Shown: in pieces, positions 5,686 through 5,858 of the stretch
Layout of the letters: every line of letters starts with the position of its first letter
Position numbering within the stretch: the first letter of the stretch is position 1
NCBI GenBank assembly: GCA_964620605.1
Contig: CAZUHQ010000163.1
Span: 1 to 5,858, forward strand
DNA from: Thalassotalea_E sp964620605
Lineage (GTDB): Bacteria > Pseudomonadota > Gammaproteobacteria > Enterobacterales > Alteromonadaceae
DNA length: 5,858 nt
Direction of reading: 5' to 3'
Notes under the pieces: generated by a model
Told to the model about the DNA's origin: nothing
The model's database searches: none
The model's input: the letters and a program-made list of their open reading frames with translations, nothing else
Translations under genes and position numbers: made by a program

Positions 5686-5838
5686 TGTGAAAAAGCGGAT
5701 TTAGATAAACTAGATGAATTGGGGGAAGCCTGTAAGGCTGCCAGAATGAAAGCTATATCTGAACTAATAGTGCGTAACAACAAGTGGCACCCTAGCAAGG
5801 CATCCAATTCTTCAATCTATCTAACCGAGTCCACATAG
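5677..5838 (+). other. Possible decayed or partial small reading frame, unrecognised
   Basis: An open frame of 53 codons ends at TAG 5836-5838. It starts after a TAA with no start codon at its head; the first ATG is at 5746 and would give only 30 residues. The encoded residues are protein-like, with HPECEKADLDKLDELGEA followed by a basic KAARMKAISELIVRNN. In the same frame just before the TAA the codons read HCDEF, so a Cys/His-rich motif could have been interrupted by the stop. I do not recognise a family. It could equally be chance in non-coding DNA; the opposite strand has no better frame. Confidence 0.2.
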
Positions 5839-5858
5839 GACAACTGCATAGACTGGAG

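Larger units (their letters stand above)
5509..5858. other. Gene-poor right flank of the island
   Basis: These 350 bases contain the abiEi control region (5509-5620), the hairpin (5626-5685) and the doubtful small frame (5677-5838). No hsdM sequence was recognised here in any frame, so the missing methyltransferase gene is not directly upstream of abiEi within the window. Confidence 0.6.

Overview
The window is a fragment of a bacterial defence island. Gene families, codon usage and the moderately low GC suggest a gammaproteobacterium, perhaps a marine one of the Vibrio/Shewanella/Alteromonas kind. That placement is only an impression, since no taxonomic marker gene is present. No rRNA, tRNA or CRISPR array was seen.

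Layout from right to left, which is the direction of transcription for everything except the transposase. At 5509-5858 there is no firm gene. This stretch holds a probable autoregulated promoter with two operator-like palindromes exactly 60 bp apart, a long imperfect hairpin, and a possible decayed small reading frame. Next comes abiEi (4972-5508, minus), a winged-helix antitoxin/repressor of the AbiE type IV toxin-antitoxin family, which appears intact. It overlaps the first ~42 codons of abiEii (about 4857-4982), whose nucleotidyltransferase toxin domain is gone. An apparently intact IS30-family element of about 1.08 kb (about 3776-4856) follows, with its transposase on the plus strand. Directly beyond it is the last ~83 codons of hsdS, the type I specificity subunit (3525-3775, minus). 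After that come a 338-residue SIR2-domain gene (2499-3515, minus) and hsdR (2502 down to base 1, minus), the type I restriction motor/nuclease subunit. hsdR leaves the window before its stop codon.

The last three genes form a tight operon. hsdS and sir2 are 9 bp apart, and the sir2 stop overlaps the hsdR start as ATGA. SIR2 therefore sits between hsdS and hsdR, the position held by the anticodon nuclease gene prrC in the E. coli prr locus. The inferred reading is that SIR2 is an NAD-depleting second line of defence tied to the restriction complex.

The IS joins two unrelated broken genes, abiEii without its 3' part and hsdS without its 5' part, in the same orientation. No target-site duplication is evident. 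The simplest explanation is an IS-associated deletion that removed the AbiEii toxin domain, most of hsdS and any hsdM that lay between. What remains here is an antitoxin without its toxin, and sir2 plus hsdR without a local methyltransferase or specificity subunit.
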